From Aliitabrizicola sp031408575 (lineage in GTDB: Bacteria > Pseudomonadota > Alphaproteobacteria > Rhodobacterales > Rhodobacteraceae): DNA of 6,997 nucleotides. The notes beneath the pieces are model-generated. The model did not search any database and was not told the DNA's origin. It was given only the letters and a program-made list of their open reading frames with translations. Where the stretch lies: NCBI GenBank assembly GCA_031408575.1, contig JANNWS010000145.1:1-6997 (forward strand). Reading direction: 5' to 3'. This document shows positions 6,317 to 6,997 of the stretch, piece after piece; the first letter of the stretch is position 1, and each line of letters opens with the position of its first letter. Position numbers and translations under genes: made by a program.

Positions 6317-6727
6317 ATGATCATGATCGCCCGCCACCTAATCGGGATGCTCGCCGCGACCGCCTTTGCCACCGCGCCCGTGATGGCCGAGACGGTGACT
6401 TTGAAGCTGAACCAAACCACCCGCGTCGAGGCAGAATTGGAAAACAGCGGCAGCGCCCCGTCGGAAATGTCCGGCCTCGGCATCAAGCGCGACCGCGTGG
6501 GTTTTCGCGATATCCGGCGTCGCCAGATCGACATCGTAGGGCAGCTTGGTTACATTTGCGGCATGAGCCCCTTGATCCCTTGCGATTTCTGCCTTGAAAA
6601 GCGGATGACCGGCTATGAGCGCTGGAACCGCAAGTCGCTGATCGCGCAGGATAAGGCGATGAGGGAAGATACCTTCACCGAACTGGCCGCGCACTACCAC
6701 CGTCTTACCGGACTGGATGGGGCATGA
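6317..6727 (+). CDS. Small putative exported protein of unknown function, possibly a chimeric remnant
   Basis: The frame is open upstream to 6050, but ATG 6317 is chosen because GGAGGGG (6304-6310) precedes it at good spacing and a signal peptide begins there; the extension would cross the operators and promoters. A second in-frame ATG is at 6323. The 136-residue product has a hydrophobic leader (about 1-24) with a likely signal-peptidase site after APVMA. ETVTLKLNQ follows, much like the mature start of periplasmic solute-binding proteins such as TRAP DctP. After about residue 35, no solute-binding fold is recognisable. The remainder is basic and carries cysteines at 81, 89 and 92 (PCDFC) and a C-terminal TELAAHYHRLTGLDGA. 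One reading is a transporter gene that lost its middle or was fused to another frame; another is an intact unknown protein. Its TGA overlaps the gntR ATG (ATGA), implying coupled translation. Confidence 0.6.
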   Translation: MIMIARHLIGMLAATAFATAPVMAETVTLKLNQTTRVEAELENSGSAPSEMSGLGIKRDRVGFRDIRRRQIDIVGQLGYICGMSPLIPCDFCLEKRMTGYERWNRKSLIAQDKAMREDTFTELAAHYHRLTGLDGA

Positions 6728-6997
6728 CGGGGCCTACACATTCGGGAAGGCGCTATCTGGCTGTCGCCGAAATCCTGCGCGAGATGCTGGAGCGGGGCAG
6801 GTGGCAGGTGGGCGAACGTCTGCCTGCCGAACGCCAGCTTGCCAAAGAACTTGATATCCCACGCGCAACTGTTCGCGAAGCCCTGATCGTGCTGGAGGTC
6901 GGGGGCCGCGTCGAGGTGCGCCAGATGTCAGGCGTCTATGCCCTACCTGCACTGCCCCCGGCCACCGTCACGGTTGCTACGCACTTGGCGGACATCG
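6724..6997 (+). CDS. GntR-family transcriptional regulator, UxuR/ExuR-like, N-terminal part
   Basis: The first 91 residues are visible and the gene runs off the window. They form the GntR winged helix-turn-helix: a first helix with YLAVAEILREMLERG at about 11-25, GERLPAERQLAKELDIPR at 30-47, recognition helix ATVREALIVLE at 48-58, and the wing GRVEVRQMSGVYAL at 61-74. The VREALI-LE and VEVR--SGVY pattern is typical of the FadR subgroup containing UxuR and ExuR, the hexuronate repressors. The effector-binding FCD domain expected next is outside the window. ATG 6724 overlaps the previous stop as ATGA, with GGATGGGG just upstream. Its position beside the uxu operon and the twin UxuR-type operators make it the likely repressor of both units, with fructuronate or a related hexuronate as probable inducer. 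That role is inferred. Confidence 0.9.
   Translation, partial: MTGPTHSGRRYLAVAEILREMLERGRWQVGERLPAERQLAKELDIPRATVREALIVLEVGGRVEVRQMSGVYALPALPPATVTVATHLADI

Noticed and set aside
6338..6700. 120-codon frame on the - strand opposite the small exported protein
   Set aside because: No recognisable motif or ribosome binding site; the opposite strand has a strong Shine-Dalgarno, signal peptide and coupling to gntR.

Overview
The window is GC-rich with strong G/C preference at third codon positions. It carries an alphaproteobacterial-type hexuronate locus, and the gene order and protein flavour suggest a Rhodobacterales-like organism. That placement is an inference; no 16S or other marker is present.

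Left part (1-1424, + strand): the 3' end of a large UvrD-type (SF1A) helicase gene enters from the left edge and stops at 1251. Directly abutting it is a short piece that looks like the 3' tail and right terminus of an IS66-family insertion sequence, ending at about 1424.

Thiamine remnant (1425-1928, - strand): a clear TPP riboswitch aptamer (1855-1928) is followed by a hairpin that buries the ribosome binding site of thiM (hydroxyethylthiazole kinase). The thiM reading frame is cut at residue 119 exactly where the IS66-like terminus begins, so the riboswitch now controls a dead gene. The rest of thiM is not in the window.

Hexuronate operon (2082-6061, - strand): uxaC (uronate isomerase), uxuA (mannonate dehydratase) and uxuB (fructuronate reductase) are packed with gaps of 10 nt and 1 nt. 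Together they convert D-glucuronate to D-fructuronate, D-mannonate and 2-keto-3-deoxygluconate. The KDG kinase and aldolase steps are not here. A 26-codon reading frame with its own strong Shine-Dalgarno lies in the uxaC leader and ends inside the uxaC ribosome binding region.

Control region (6144-6316): a striking AT-rich 67-bp inverted repeat carries two inverted copies of a TTGGT-N2-ACCAA site, the type bound by UxuR/ExuR-class GntR repressors. Each copy overlaps a predicted -35 box, one for the uxaC operon and one for the divergent + strand unit.

Divergent unit (6317-6997, + strand): a small exported protein of unknown function (136 aa) overlaps by ATGA the start of a UxuR/ExuR-like GntR regulator that runs off the right edge. 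The likely circuit is autoregulation by this regulator plus repression of uxaC-uxuA-uxuB, relieved by a hexuronate metabolite.
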